Positions 43,752 through 52,728 of a DNA stretch of 53,884 nt are shown piece after piece; the first letter of the stretch is position 1; every line of letters begins with the position of its first letter. Position numbers and translations under genes: made by a program. The notes beneath the pieces were generated by a model that was given only the letters and a program-made list of their open reading frames with translations, ran no database searches and was not told the origin of the DNA. This stretch comes from an uncultured Bacteroidales bacterium (GTDB taxonomy: Bacteria > Bacteroidota > Bacteroidia > Bacteroidales > UBA932), in contig CANRID010000013.1 in the NCBI GenBank assembly GCA_947630665.1, forward strand, positions 1 through 53,884, given 5' to 3'.

Positions 43752-44270
43752 TTAACCGTTAAATACTTTATTCATGTGAATTCCCCTCAGTCCTGCGATG
43801 GTATAGGCATCGCGCATTTCAGCAAGCGCGGCTACGGTGGCCTTTACCAGATTGTGAGGATTCGAAGATCCCTTGGATTTAGCCAATACGTCATGGATTC
43901 CAACGGATTCGAATACAGCACGCATGGCACCTCCGGCCTTTACCCCTGTACCGGGAGCCGCAGGTTTCATAAATACGTTAGCCCCTCCGAATTTAGCGCT
44001 CTGTTCATGAGGAATGGTTCTTTTATTCAAAGGAACTTTCACCAGATTCTTCTTGGCATCTTCTATTCCCTTGGAAATAGCAGTCGTAACCTCATTCGCC
44101 TTGCCGAGGCCGAAACCTACCACGCCGTTCTCGTCTCCTACGACAACTATCGCGGCAAAACTAAAATGACGACCGCCCTTGGTTACTTTTGTAACCCTTC
44201 TTACGGCAACCAGCCGGTCTTTTAACTCGAGTTCGGTTGTTTTCACCTTTTTTACATTCATATTTGCCAT
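43752..44270 (-). CDS. rpsE: 30S ribosomal protein S5
   Basis: A 172-residue S5 with the double-stranded-RNA-binding-like N-terminal domain ([20 protein letters not shown]) and the C-terminal domain ([20 protein letters not shown]). S5 contributes to decoding accuracy and mRNA entry. It follows rplR by 6 bp. In Gram-negative bacteria, changes in this protein can give spectinomycin resistance. Nothing unusual is seen here. Confidence 0.98.
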   Translation of the reverse strand: MANMNVKKVKTTELELKDRLVAVRRVTKVTKGGRHFSFAAIVVVGDENGVVGFGLGKANEVTTAISKGIEDAKKNLVKVPLNKRTIPHEQSAKFGGANVFMKPAAPGTGVKAGGAMRAVFESVGIHDVLAKSKGSSNPHNLVKATVAALAEMRDAYTIAGLRGIHMNKVFNG

Positions 44271-44276
44271 AGTTCC

Positions 44277-44639
44277 CTAGAATTTAAGTCCACCCTCGCG
44301 AGCGGCATCAGCTAAACTTTTTACTCTTCCATGATAGAGATAACCTCCGCGGTCGAAAGCCACTTCAGTGATTCCTTTTGCAATAGCGCGCTCTGCCGCC
44401 GCCTTGCCGACCATGGAAGCAATTTCCACATTCGTTTTTCCTTTGGTCTGTTCTGCGATCTGTTTATCTAAAGACGAGGCGGCCGCCAGGGTAACCCGGT
44501 TCACATCGTCGATCAGCTGAACATAAATCTGCTTGTTGCTCCTGAACACACACATCCGGGGTTTCTGGGCGGTTCCCTTTACCGTTTTACGAATGCGGTA
44601 ATGTATTCTTTTTCTTCTTTCTGTTTTATTTATAGCCAT
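44277..44639 (-). CDS. rplR: 50S ribosomal protein L18
   Basis: A 120-residue L18, with the basic N-terminus ([20 protein letters not shown]) and the conserved C-terminus ([20 protein letters not shown]). L18 joins L5 and L25-type proteins in attaching 5S rRNA to the large subunit. It lies between rplF and rpsE in the usual order. Confidence 0.98.
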   Translation of the reverse strand: MAINKTERRKRIHYRIRKTVKGTAQKPRMCVFRSNKQIYVQLIDDVNRVTLAAASSLDKQIAEQTKGKTNVEIASMVGKAAAERAIAKGITEVAFDRGGYLYHGRVKSLADAAREGGLKF

Positions 44640-44653
44640 AAACCTTCTCCTTA

Positions 44654-45214
44654 TTATTTAGCGCCTGCCGATTTTCCGGCCTTGCGACGAAGTTGCTCAC
44701 CAACAAACTTAATACCTTTGCCCTTGTACGGTTCAGGCTTACGCAATGAACGGATTTTGGCCGCAACCATTCCGAGCAATTGCTTGTCATGGCTTTTAAG
44801 CACCAAAACCGGATTAGCTCCTTTCTTAACAGGTTCCGCTTCGCCTTTCACTTCCGCCGGAAGCTGAAGATGAATATCATGAGAGAAACCCAGACTGAAT
44901 TCCAGTATCTGGCCTTTTACCTCTACACGGTAACCTACGCCCACCAATTCCTGTTTAATGGTAAAACCGGTAGAAACTCCTGTTACCATATTATGGATCA
45001 GTGCACGATACAGCCCATGCAACGAACGATGGCGCGGCTGGTCTGTAGGTCTTGCTACAGTCACTACGCCTCCCTCCACGGCGACTTTAATATCCGGATC
45101 GACCTTTTGGGTCAACTCGCCGAGCGGGCCTTTAACCTTTACCACATTATCATTGCTGACCGTTACGGTCACCCCCTGTGGCAGGCTTACAGGTAATTTT
45201 CCTATTCTTGACAT
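44654..45214 (-). CDS. rplF: 50S ribosomal protein L6
   Basis: A 186-residue L6 with two related domains, ending in the conserved [19 protein letters not shown] followed by a basic tail. The N-terminal [19 protein letters not shown] is typical. L6 lies near the factor-binding centre of the 50S subunit. The gap to rpsH is 27 bp. Confidence 0.98.
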   Translation of the reverse strand: MSRIGKLPVSLPQGVTVTVSNDNVVKVKGPLGELTQKVDPDIKVAVEGGVVTVARPTDQPRHRSLHGLYRALIHNMVTGVSTGFTIKQELVGVGYRVEVKGQILEFSLGFSHDIHLQLPAEVKGEAEPVKKGANPVLVLKSHDKQLLGMVAAKIRSLRKPEPYKGKGIKFVGEQLRRKAGKSAGAK

Positions 45215-45241
45215 TTAGTTTAAAAATTTAAATGGTAAATA

Positions 45242-45637
45242 CTAGTAAACATAGCACAATACTTCTCCTCCCACATTCAAGGCCTTAGCCTCCTTATCGG
45301 TGATAATGCCTTTGGAAGTGGAAAGAATGGCAATACCCAGACCGTTCAAGACTCTCGGGAGATTTTCTACTCCCCGGTATTGCCTTAAGCCCGGTTTACT
45401 GATGCGGATCAGTTTTTTAATAGCGCTTTTCCGGGATTCCGGATGATATTTCAGAGCTATTTTGATAATATTGAAAGGCTTGCTTTCAACTAATTTGTAA
45501 CTCAGGATATAACCCTTCTCGTGAAGCACGCGGGTCATTTCCATTTTCATTTTTGAAGCCGGAATCTCTACGGTTTTATGCCCTGCCATAGAAGCATTGC
45601 GGATTCTGGTCAAAAAGTCTGCAATTGGATCAGTCAT
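45242..45637 (-). CDS. rpsH: 30S ribosomal protein S8
   Basis: The start is the ATG ending 45637 ([20 protein letters not shown]), giving the standard 131 residues. The 11-residue upstream extension in the open frame is not conserved. The C-terminus [17 protein letters not shown] and GEVLCYVY are diagnostic. S8 binds the central domain of 16S rRNA and, in Escherichia coli, represses the spc operon by binding mRNA at rplE. I see no obvious copy of that site here. Confidence 0.97.
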   Translation of the reverse strand: MTDPIADFLTRIRNASMAGHKTVEIPASKMKMEMTRVLHEKGYILSYKLVESKPFNIIKIALKYHPESRKSAIKKLIRISKPGLRQYRGVENLPRVLNGLGIAILSTSKGIITDKEAKALNVGGEVLCYVY

Positions 45638-45750
45638 TTTACGTTGTTTTTTAAGATTCGACACCCGCATCGGGGCGCCCGATATCCAAATGTTAATATT
45701 AAAATTATTACTAATAGGGCTCCGGTTTTACCGTATGCCCTGATATATTG

Positions 45751-46020
45751 CTACCAGCTGGCTTTGTGAACGCCCGGGATCAAACCCTTGCTGGCCATTT
45801 CACGAAACTGGATACGGCTGATACCGAAAATACGCATATACCCTTTCGGTCTGCCGGTAAGCGAGCAGCGGTTATGCTTGCGGACCGGGCTGGCATTCTT
45901 GGGTAATTTATCGAGAGCCGCATAATCGCCGGCCTCTTTCAATTGTTTGCGTTTTTCAGCATACTTGGCACATAATTTTGCGCGTTTGATTTCGCGCGCC
46001 TTCATTGATTCTTTTGCCAT
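45751..46020 (-). CDS. rpsN: 30S ribosomal protein S14, zinc-free type
   Basis: An 89-residue S14 of the long, zinc-independent kind: the short zinc form of about 61 residues has two CxxC pairs, which are absent here. The C-terminus [20 protein letters not shown] and [15 protein letters not shown] are conserved. S14 is in the 30S head and is among the last proteins to join. It lies between rplE and rpsH. The 113-bp gap to rpsH is the widest in this part of the operon. Confidence 0.97.
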   Translation of the reverse strand: MAKESMKAREIKRAKLCAKYAEKRKQLKEAGDYAALDKLPKNASPVRKHNRCSLTGRPKGYMRIFGISRIQFREMASKGLIPGVHKASW

Positions 46021-46033
46021 TATCTATCTCCGT

Positions 46034-46657
46034 TTATGATTTCTTACTGTTTTTAAAAGGCAGACCGAATTCGCGAAGCAATGCGTAAGCCTCTTCATCG
46101 TGTTCGGTATTGGTAACGAAAGTTACCTCCATACCCAAAACCTTGGTAATTTTATCTATATCGATCTCCGGGAAAATAATCTGCTCCCGGATTCCGAGGG
46201 TATAATTGCCTCTTCCGTCGAATTTCTCGTCGATTCCTTTAAAATCCCTGATACGCGGAAGGGCCACGGAAATAAGCCTTTCCATAAATTCGTACATCTT
46301 GGCTCCCCGTAAAGTAACTTTTACTCCGATAGGCATTCCCTTACGAAGTTTGAAGTTGGAAATATCTTTCTTGGAATAAGTCAGCACAGCTTTCTGGCCG
46401 GTAATGAGGGTAAGCTCCTGCTGAGCCACTTCCACTAATTTCTTATCGGCCGTAGCCTGTCCCATACCTTGATTGATAGTGATCTTTTCCAATTTAGGAA
46501 CCTGCATTATGGATTTATATCCGAAATCTTTCTGCAATTTTCCGATTATTTCCTCTTTATATTTCTTTTGAAGATTAGGGACAAAACCTTCTAACTTCTG
46601 CTGCGTGCCCTGCGCTTTAGGAGCGGCTGCGGCTTTTGTCTTTTGCTCTTTTGCCAT
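46034..46657 (-). CDS. rplE: 50S ribosomal protein L5 with N-terminal extension
   Basis: A 207-residue L5. The conserved body starts about residue 29 ([20 protein letters not shown]) and includes [13 protein letters not shown] and [20 protein letters not shown]. The first 28 residues are an Ala/Lys/Gln-rich extension not usual in L5 (about 180 residues). L5 binds 5S rRNA and contacts S13 and P-site tRNA. Its ATG overlaps the rplX stop by one base (TAATG), so the genes are coupled. Confidence 0.96.
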   Translation of the reverse strand: MAKEQKTKAAAAPKAQGTQQKLEGFVPNLQKKYKEEIIGKLQKDFGYKSIMQVPKLEKITINQGMGQATADKKLVEVAQQELTLITGQKAVLTYSKKDISNFKLRKGMPIGVKVTLRGAKMYEFMERLISVALPRIRDFKGIDEKFDGRGNYTLGIREQIIFPEIDIDKITKVLGMEVTFVTNTEHDEEAYALLREFGLPFKNSKKS

Positions 46658-46980
46658 TATTTAATTTCCTCCCCAGATTTTTTTGCATAACGCACTAATT
46701 TGCCATTGCTGCCTATACGGCGCCCGATTCTGGTAGGTTTTCCCGTAGAAGGATCCACCACCTGCAAATTCGAAATATGAATACCGGCTTCCTGCTTGAT
46801 AATACCCCCCTGAGGATTTTTTGCATTCGGCTTGGTATGCTTGCTGACCATATTGAGTCCTTCGACTACCGCACGGTCCTTACTTTTAATGACTTCCAGC
46901 ACCTTTCCGGTTTTACCCTTATCGTCACCGGCGTTCACATATACTAAATCGCCTTTCTTGATATGTAATTTCCTGTTCAT
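46657..46980 (-). CDS. rplX: 50S ribosomal protein L24
   Basis: A 107-residue L24 with the KOW motif near the start ([20 protein letters not shown]) and the conserved [21 protein letters not shown]24 starts 50S assembly and lies at the polypeptide exit. It ends in TAA overlapping the rplE ATG. It follows rplN after 12 bp. Confidence 0.98.
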   Translation of the reverse strand: MNRKLHIKKGDLVYVNAGDDKGKTGKVLEVIKSKDRAVVEGLNMVSKHTKPNAKNPQGGIIKQEAGIHISNLQVVDPSTGKPTRIGRRIGSNGKLVRYAKKSGEEIK

Positions 46981-46992
46981 ATTATTACCTTT

Positions 46993-47358
46993 TTATAATA
47001 CCTCCGGTGCCAGAGAAACGATTTTCATATAGTTGTCGCGCAACTCCCTTGCTACCGGACCAAAGATACGGGTTCCGCGAACCTCGCCCTGATTATTCAA
47101 CAACACGCACGCGTTCTCATCAAATCTGATATAGGAACCGTCGGCGCGACGAATCTCTTTTTTAGTACGAACTACTACGGCTTTTGAAACCGAACCCTTT
47201 TTGGCATCGCCGCCGGGGATGGCGCTTTTCACGGCGACTACTATCTTATCGCCCACTCCCGCATAACGGCGGCGGGTACCGCCCAGCACACGGATACAAA
47301 GGACTTCTTTCGCCCCGCTGTTATCCGCTACCATTAATCGTGTTTCTTGCTGTATCAT
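46993..47358 (-). CDS. rplN: 50S ribosomal protein L14
   Basis: A 121-residue L14, the usual length, starting [20 protein letters not shown] and containing [20 protein letters not shown] and [21 protein letters not shown]14 takes part in the bridge between subunits and is bound by the silencing factor RsfS. It lies 2 bp after rpsQ. Confidence 0.98.
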   Translation of the reverse strand: MIQQETRLMVADNSGAKEVLCIRVLGGTRRRYAGVGDKIVVAVKSAIPGGDAKKGSVSKAVVVRTKKEIRRADGSYIRFDENACVLLNNQGEVRGTRIFGPVARELRDNYMKIVSLAPEVL

Positions 47359-47360
47359 GG

Positions 47361-47615
47361 CTATTTAACTTTTTCTACAATTTCAACTAATCTCCAGCAC
47401 TTGGTCTTGCTCAACGGACGGGTTTCCATAATTCTTACGGTATCTCCCTCGCTGCACTCGTTTTTCTCATCATGAGCAACGAACTTAGTGGTTTTATTTA
47501 CGAACTTTCCGTAAATAGGGTGTTTCTTTTTTGTTTTTACGGCAACGATGATCGATTTTTCCATCTTGTTGCTTACCACTACACCTATTCTTTCTTTACG
47601 AAGATTTCTTTCCAT
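47361..47615 (-). CDS. rpsQ: 30S ribosomal protein S17
   Basis: An 84-residue S17 with an OB fold: [20 protein letters not shown] at the start and [20 protein letters not shown] further on. It binds 16S rRNA early in assembly of the 30S body. Length and order (rpmC-rpsQ-rplN) are standard. Confidence 0.98.
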   Translation of the reverse strand: MERNLRKERIGVVVSNKMEKSIIVAVKTKKKHPIYGKFVNKTTKFVAHDEKNECSEGDTVRIMETRPLSKTKCWRLVEIVEKVK

Positions 47616-47622
47616 GAACTAT

Positions 47623-47823
47623 TTATTTTTTGTTCTGGTTTTCTATTTGACTCAGCACCGTGAGCATTCTTGCGATATTCTTTTTTGTTTTTCCGATTTT
47701 GGATGAATCCTCTAACGGAGAGATGGCATGATTCATCCTCATCTGGTCCAGAGCCGCTCTTTCGGTCTCTATACGCTCCCGTAAATCTTTTTCAGACAAT
47801 TCACGTATTTCTTTTATTTTCAT
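47623..47823 (-). CDS. rpmC: 50S ribosomal protein L29
   Basis: A 66-residue two-helix protein, MKIKEIRELSEKDLRERIET and the later RMLTVLSQIENQNKK, matching L29. It sits beside the exit tunnel next to L23 and helps bind trigger factor and SRP. It follows rplP by 17 bp. Confidence 0.97.
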   Translation of the reverse strand: MKIKEIRELSEKDLRERIETERAALDQMRMNHAISPLEDSSKIGKTKKNIARMLTVLSQIENQNKK

Positions 47824-47840
47824 TTTGCTCTTCCATTAAA

Positions 47841-48260
47841 TTATTCGACATAATCTCTGCGAACTACGAATTTGGTAGTTACCGGGAGCTTCTGCGCACC
47901 CAGACGAAGCGCTTCCTTCGCAACCTCCATCGGAACGCCTTCCGCCTCGATCAGCATTCTGCCGGGAGTAATAGGGGCCACGAATCCTTCCGGAGCTCCT
48001 TTACCTTTACCCATACGTACTTCGGCCGGTTTTTTGGTATAAGGCTTATCGGGAAATACCCTGATCCAAATCTTACCCTCACGTTTCATATAACGGACTA
48101 CGGCCTGACGTGCAGCCTCGATCTGCTGACCGGTCAGCCAGCAGGACTCAAGTGTCTTGATTCCAAATGAGCCAAATGCCAATTGATTGCCTCTTTGGGC
48201 CATCCCCTTCATGCGGCCTTTCTGCTGCCTTCTGAATTTGGTTTTTTTTGGTTGTAACAT
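47841..48260 (-). CDS. rplP: 50S ribosomal protein L16, first gene of the operon here
   Basis: A 139-residue L16 with full N-terminus ([20 protein letters not shown]) and the usual [19 protein letters not shown] block. L16 is essential for the peptidyl transferase region and is added late to the 50S. In nearly all bacteria rpsC precedes it. Here no rpsC or other S10-cluster gene lies upstream. Instead an AT-rich intergenic region of about 250 bp with its own promoter leads to a dipeptidase gene. The ribosomal operon therefore seems to begin at rplP in this genome, or the window contains an assembly join. Confidence 0.97.
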   Translation of the reverse strand: MLQPKKTKFRRQQKGRMKGMAQRGNQLAFGSFGIKTLESCWLTGQQIEAARQAVVRYMKREGKIWIRVFPDKPYTKKPAEVRMGKGKGAPEGFVAPITPGRMLIEAEGVPMEVAKEALRLGAQKLPVTTKFVVRRDYVE

Positions 48261-48350
48261 TACTTTTACAATTTAACAATAACAGTATTGTATTTCTAAC
48301 TTATTAATCCTCAATATTATAGCTGTAACGGAGCCATAAATCTCGGGTTG

Positions 48351-48380
48351 CAAATATACACAAAATATTTAACATACAAA
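48351..48380 (-). promoter_or_regulatory. Promoter of the rplP-led ribosomal operon
   Basis: On the minus strand TTTG (48377-48380) and TATATTTG (48351-48358) are 18 bp apart, matching the Bacteroidetes -33/-7 pattern. Transcription would start near 48345, leaving a leader of about 85 nt before rplP. The surrounding region (48261-48511) holds no gene. A perfect palindrome GACAAATTTGTC lies at 48490-48501. Confidence 0.65.
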
Positions 48381-48511
48381 TTTTTTAGGCATTTATTTTA
48401 TCAATTTTGGACAAAAAAAATTGCCTATCAAACATGCCATTTTCATTCAGTTACAAAAATGAAATTGTCTTTGGAAATTCAATTTTCGGACAAATTTGTC
48501 GCGCTTTTAAT

Positions 48512-49663
48512 CTATTTTTTCAGCGACTTCGCCACTTCCTCGACTTTTTTCCACACGCGGAGCAAATTGCCTCCCCAGAAAAGGCCCAGTTCTTCCGGCG
48601 TGTAGCCTCTTTTAAGCAGTTCTATGGTAAGAGCCTTCATTTTGGAAACATTTTCCAAGCCAACGATTCCGCCACCCCCGTCGAAATCGGTTCCTAAGCC
48701 CGCATGTTCTATGCCCACCTGATTCCTGACATGATCGATATGATCCGCCAGATGTTTTACCGTCACCTCTTTCTTGGGAAGCGTCGAGAGGAAAAACCTT
48801 CCCGTAGCCACCTGGATATTGCCTCCTTTGGCGGCGATGGCCTTCAATTCCTCATCCGTCAGATTCCTTTTATGATTCTTTATGGCCCATACTCCGGAGT
48901 GGCTCGCGATAATCGGAGCAAGGCTGCACTCCAACACATCCTTTACCGTACTGGAAGCGGCGTGGGAAATATCTACCATCATTCCCAATTCGTTCATCCT
49001 GCGTACCACTTTCCTGCCGAAATCGGACAATCCTCCGTGTTCCGGTCCCGTCTTATCCATAGAAGCATCGCAAAGCTCATTGTTTCCGTTATGACAGAGG
49101 GTAATATACCGGACTCCCATATCATAAAACTCATCCACCCTTTCCAGCTTATCTCCCAAGGCATATCCGTTTTCGATCGCCAACACCACGGCGCTTTTGC
49201 CCGCTTTCTTGATACGCGCGATATCTTCCGGCGTATATGCGATCTCGGCCTGATCCGCATGGTCCGCCACATACTGTTTGAACATTTGCAGCTCGTTCTT
49301 CGCATAATGATAAGCCGAATCCAAAGATTGCGGATCCCGTTTGTTCTGTTCCAAGTAAATGGCGAAAAACGCGCAATCCAACCCTCCTTCCTTCATCATT
49401 TCAAATGTAACCTGTCCTTTTTGCACGCTGTAATCCTCTTGCTCCGGATGAATAAGCCATCCGGCCGTATCGTTATGAGAATCTAAGGTGATATATTTCC
49501 GGTGGATCTTATCGGCCTGCTCCTGATACTGCGCCTGAGTAAACGTTTCGTTCTTTTCTCCGTTCTGTCCCTGAGCCACTCCCGGCAAAAGCAGAACGCA
49601 TATTCCCAATGAAATTCCGGCGGCTCTCCCCTCCCGGAAACACTTTCCAATACTGATTTTCAT
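48512..49663 (-). CDS. M19-family membrane dipeptidase, exported
   Basis: A 383-residue exported metallopeptidase of the renal dipeptidase (M19) family. The N-terminus has a signal peptide. LDSHNDTAGW (HxD ligand pair), VVLAIENGYALG (bridging Glu), MVDISHAASSTVKDVLECS and LAPIIASHSGVWAIKNHKRN (His and Arg ligands) form the active site. M19 enzymes cleave dipeptides, including those with D residues at the C-terminus. The gltS gene lies 54 bp upstream on the same strand, consistent with cleavage of Glu-containing dipeptides followed by glutamate uptake. Confidence 0.92.
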   Translation of the reverse strand: MKISIGKCFREGRAAGISLGICVLLLPGVAQGQNGEKNETFTQAQYQEQADKIHRKYITLDSHNDTAGWLIHPEQEDYSVQKGQVTFEMMKEGGLDCAFFAIYLEQNKRDPQSLDSAYHYAKNELQMFKQYVADHADQAEIAYTPEDIARIKKAGKSAVVLAIENGYALGDKLERVDEFYDMGVRYITLCHNGNNELCDASMDKTGPEHGGLSDFGRKVVRRMNELGMMVDISHAASSTVKDVLECSLAPIIASHSGVWAIKNHKRNLTDEELKAIAAKGGNIQVATGRFFLSTLPKKEVTVKHLADHIDHVRNQVGIEHAGLGTDFDGGGGIVGLENVSKMKALTIELLKRGYTPEELGLFWGGNLLRVWKKVEEVAKSLKK

Positions 49664-49679
49664 TCCTATTCAATTTAAT

Positions 49680-49693
49680 ATTGTCCCGACAAT
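49680..49693. repeat. 14-bp palindrome ATTGTCCCGACAAT between gltS and the dipeptidase gene
   Basis: Arms ATTGTC and GACAAT around CC. It starts 16 bp before the dipeptidase ATG. An identical 14-mer occurs at 52731-52744 between uppP and the LpxH gene. It may be a regulatory site, RNA hairpin or a short repeat family. Confidence 0.5.
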
Positions 49694-49717
49694 CAATCTT
49701 ATCATCGGCATAAGTCA

Positions 49718-51085
49718 TTATTTTACCTGTTTTGCGATCTTTTCCGGCTTGACCCACCATTTCATCTTCCTTGCGAGAAAGAGCAGCAGCGCCGACAACA
49801 CTAAACAAGCCAGCATGAGCCATAATCCCAACCCGTTTACGAACAATATCGGCACAAAAGTAATCAGCAGGATTTCCACCGGCGCGACAGGAAGATATGC
49901 CAGGGCATAATCGTCCATAGCCTTGCTCGCCAATTTAGGATCCACGATCCGGATCAAGGCTATACCCATGGCCATTGTCCCGGTCCACCAGCCCCATGCG
50001 AAAATCGTCCGCTCGAACCAGTAAGTCTTGGACAGCCGGCGGCCGAAATAAAACGTAACGGCCCATACCATAATCACTCCGAATACAATCAATACGACCA
50101 ACGGCACGGCATATTTCACCACCACGCCCAACTTGATGGACGCCACTCCGCACGTCACCAACAAATCGGTAAACGAACTGCTGATGCGCTGGGTAGTTTG
50201 CGGACATATATAATCCGAGACATTTACCCGGTCGAATATTTTCTTCAGCAACAATCCTACGATGAAAGCGCAACTGAAAACGGGAAGCTCCAGCTGAGGA
50301 TAATACAATTTTACTCCCTGACTGACAAGATATCCCATCAACGCTACCACAAATACGAAAGCCATGTGGAACGTCAGCGAGTCTATGGAGATGGAAGAGG
50401 TGGTGGCATCTCCTAAGGAATCCCTTTTTTCGGAAGGCACCAGACCGCTCCGAAGCTCATCGGGCAGATCCGCGAAATCGGTAATGAAAGCCGTCTGCTT
50501 ATGGCGGGCCGCCCATTTGATCATGATCAGGCCGCCGACAATCGCGCATACCACACCCACCGTAGCGGTAGTCATCCCCAAACTGCGGGCTTCATCCCAT
50601 CCCAATCCCTCGAAAGCGGAGCCTATCGCGGCAGCCGTGCCGTGTCCTCCGTAAAATCCGGTGGAAAGCATTACCCCGAATGCGTCGTTTATATCGGGCC
50701 ATATCCATTTAAGTACGAACAAGCCGAACAGACCGGCCAGCGCCCATTGAAGCAGCATGCCTATCTGCGCATATACCCACATGGGGCCCACGCGGTGAGC
50801 GACTTCCTTCATCGGGACCTTAGGAGAAGAAAGCGGCAACGCCCCGAACACCAATGCGATCAGAATAGCCGCGTATGTTCCCAAATTATTCGAAAGCGGC
50901 AGCCAGTCCAAGCCGTTGGGTCCGAAAACCAATCCCAATAATCCTGCAATCAGACTGGCCGGGATAAAAAGTTTCTGGGTTATTCTTACCTTTACCCTGA
51001 TAAATTTGCCGACCAGCAGAAGGGCGAAAATCATACCCAGATCCACGAAAAACGACCAGGGGGTAAAATCCGTCATATTCAACAT
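49718..51085 (-). CDS. Sodium/glutamate symporter GltS family
   Basis: A 455-residue inner-membrane protein of the GltS family. SWSF-type start, LIAGLLGLVFGPNGLDWLP, STGFYGGHGTAAAIG (first re-entrant loop) and WGWWTGTMAMGIALI (second re-entrant loop) give the inverted-repeat structure with about 11 helices. The family imports glutamate with Na+. The dipeptidase gene lies after it and may supply glutamate from peptides. A -7 box lies upstream. It differs from the DAACS transporter in fold and is a second route for acidic amino acids in this window. Confidence 0.9.
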   Translation of the reverse strand: MLNMTDFTPWSFFVDLGMIFALLLVGKFIRVKVRITQKLFIPASLIAGLLGLVFGPNGLDWLPLSNNLGTYAAILIALVFGALPLSSPKVPMKEVAHRVGPMWVYAQIGMLLQWALAGLFGLFVLKWIWPDINDAFGVMLSTGFYGGHGTAAAIGSAFEGLGWDEARSLGMTTATVGVVCAIVGGLIMIKWAARHKQTAFITDFADLPDELRSGLVPSEKRDSLGDATTSSISIDSLTFHMAFVFVVALMGYLVSQGVKLYYPQLELPVFSCAFIVGLLLKKIFDRVNVSDYICPQTTQRISSSFTDLLVTCGVASIKLGVVVKYAVPLVVLIVFGVIMVWAVTFYFGRRLSKTYWFERTIFAWGWWTGTMAMGIALIRIVDPKLASKAMDDYALAYLPVAPVEILLITFVPILFVNGLGLWLMLACLVLSALLLFLARKMKWWVKPEKIAKQVK

Positions 51086-51124
51086 AGTCCGTAAGGAGTT
51101 AGGTTATTTAAATTTTGAATCTAT

Positions 51125-51132
51125 CAAAGATA
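51125..51132 (-). promoter_or_regulatory. Candidate -7 box of the gltS-dipeptidase genes
   Basis: Minus-strand TATCTTTG (TAnnTTTG), 39 bp before the gltS ATG, within the divergent region shared with the DUF4294 gene. No clear -33 element is visible. Confidence 0.45.
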
Positions 51133-51178
51133 AGGTTTTTGGCGTAAAAATTGATAAAAAATATGAAACACCATTAAA

Positions 51179-51874
51179 ATGAATCCTGTTTTATTATTCA
51201 CGATATCGATTTGCTTCCTGACTGCGCTGTCCGCACCGGCCGCATCGCAGGCCCAGACCAAAAGCCGGGAGCAGCGCCCTCCCGTCGTTTCATCCGCCGG
51301 GTCCGCCGCCGTACCGCAAAAAAAGGGTTATCTTATCGGTTATAAAATAGAAAACAGCGATACCGTGTATGTAGACAAGCTCAGCCCCGTATATGTATTC
51401 AACCGTCCGGAAGGACGTAAGAAAAGCAAACAATGGCGCGAGTATTACAAATTGATTTACAATTTCAAGAAGACTTACCCTTATGCCCTTAAAGCCAAAC
51501 AAATTACGCGCGAGGCCGACAGCACCATCGCAGTCTCCGGGTTCAATAAACGCGAGAAAGAAAAATATTTGAGCCAGTTCGAGCGGAAACTTTTCAAGGA
51601 ATTCGACAAACCGTTACGCAATCTGTCTTTCTCCCAGGGGAAACTGTTGCTCAAGCTCATCGACCGCGAAATAGGGCAGACCTCCTATTATATCATTAAA
51701 AATTACCGGGGAGGAGCGGCGGCAGGGTTCTGGCAGGGAATCGCGAAACTGTTCGGCTCCGACCTGAAAAAGCCCTATGATAAATTCGGAGAGGACAAAC
51801 TGATAGAAGACCTGGTCGAAATGTACCAGCGGGGGACTTTCGATTATCTGTACTATTCCCTTTACGCCCGCTGA
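51179..51874 (+). CDS. DUF4294 protein, exported
   Basis: A 231-residue exported protein with a signal peptide (LLFTISICFLTALSAPAASQA). The DUF4294 body follows: DTVYVDKLSPVYVFNRPEGR, then KQWREYYKLIYNFKKTYPYALKAK and SFSQGKLLLKLIDREIGQTS. This domain is largely limited to Bacteroidetes and its function is unknown. The C-terminus is basic and Tyr-rich (YQRGTFDYLYYSLYAR). It is convergent with the LpxH gene, only 16 bp apart, with no strong terminator between them. Confidence 0.88.
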   Translation: MNPVLLFTISICFLTALSAPAASQAQTKSREQRPPVVSSAGSAAVPQKKGYLIGYKIENSDTVYVDKLSPVYVFNRPEGRKKSKQWREYYKLIYNFKKTYPYALKAKQITREADSTIAVSGFNKREKEKYLSQFERKLFKEFDKPLRNLSFSQGKLLLKLIDREIGQTSYYIIKNYRGGAAAGFWQGIAKLFGSDLKKPYDKFGEDKLIEDLVEMYQRGTFDYLYYSLYAR

Positions 51875-51890
51875 CCCCGGACAATACGGA

Positions 51891-52697
51891 TTATTGGCGA
51901 TTGCCTTCCTCCGGCACGGCTTCCGGAGCGACGGGTTCTTCTTCCGCTTCGTACTGTCGGGAAACCAGATTCTCCCCATCGAAAACCAAATAATCGAAAT
52001 TATGTATCCATTCCCCCAGCAACACCAATTCGCCTCCGTTTTTCAGAGGCATCCGGGTTTTATAATGGAAATGTCCGAAGATGAAATAATCTATTTTTTC
52101 ATCGGCCTCCCGACAGAGCTGATATTCATTGGAGAACCTGACGATACCTTCCTCTTCTCCCCGAAACGCATATTGCTGCCCTTTCGCAAGCCGGTTGTGT
52201 TTGCTCCAGGCATGGGCCAGCCCGAAGGCCCAACGGGGATGGATCCCGCTGAAAAGCACCTGGAGGAACCGACAGTTAAAAACGGCTTTCAAGAACTTAT
52301 AACCCCGGTCTCCGCGCCCTAAGCCGTCTCCGTGCCCTAAACAAAACCATTTCCCCTCTAAACAAACCGCATAGGGCTGCCTTTTCATTACCAGCCCCAA
52401 CTCCCTTTCGAAATAGCCGTATGTCCAGATATCGTGATTGCCGTTAAAGAAATATATCTCCGTACCGCGGTCATGCAGCTGTGCCAAAGCCCCCAGCGTA
52501 CGGGTAAAGCCGCGCGGAATCACATTCTTATATTCATACCAGAAATCGAAAATGTCTCCCAATAGAAACAAGGCTTTGGTTTCCGCAGGCAGGCTGCGCA
52601 AAAAACCTGAGAATTTCCTTTCCCGACGGGCCGGATCTTTATAATCCAGCCCCAGATGTATATCCGAAACGAAATAATATAAATTTTTCTCTGCCAT
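51891..52697 (-). CDS. UDP-2,3-diacylglucosamine diphosphatase LpxH-like
   Basis: The start is set at the ATG ending 52697 (MAEKNLYYFVSDIHLGLDYK), because the longer frame to 52757 overlaps the 3' end of uppP and lacks family similarity. The product has 268 residues. The metallophosphatase motifs appear in order: SDIHLG, GDIFDFW, GNHDIW, GHGDG and GHFHYK. LpxH-type enzymes hydrolyse UDP-2,3-diacylglucosamine in lipid A synthesis at the inner membrane. Bacteroidetes usually have this type. It probably belongs to a unit with uppP and the DUF3098 gene. Confidence 0.85.
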   Translation of the reverse strand: MAEKNLYYFVSDIHLGLDYKDPARRERKFSGFLRSLPAETKALFLLGDIFDFWYEYKNVIPRGFTRTLGALAQLHDRGTEIYFFNGNHDIWTYGYFERELGLVMKRQPYAVCLEGKWFCLGHGDGLGRGDRGYKFLKAVFNCRFLQVLFSGIHPRWAFGLAHAWSKHNRLAKGQQYAFRGEEEGIVRFSNEYQLCREADEKIDYFIFGHFHYKTRMPLKNGGELVLLGEWIHNFDYLVFDGENLVSRQYEAEEEPVAPEAVPEEGNRQ

Positions 52698-52728
52698 ATT
52701 TTTTTGATCCCGGGAAATATCCGGACTG

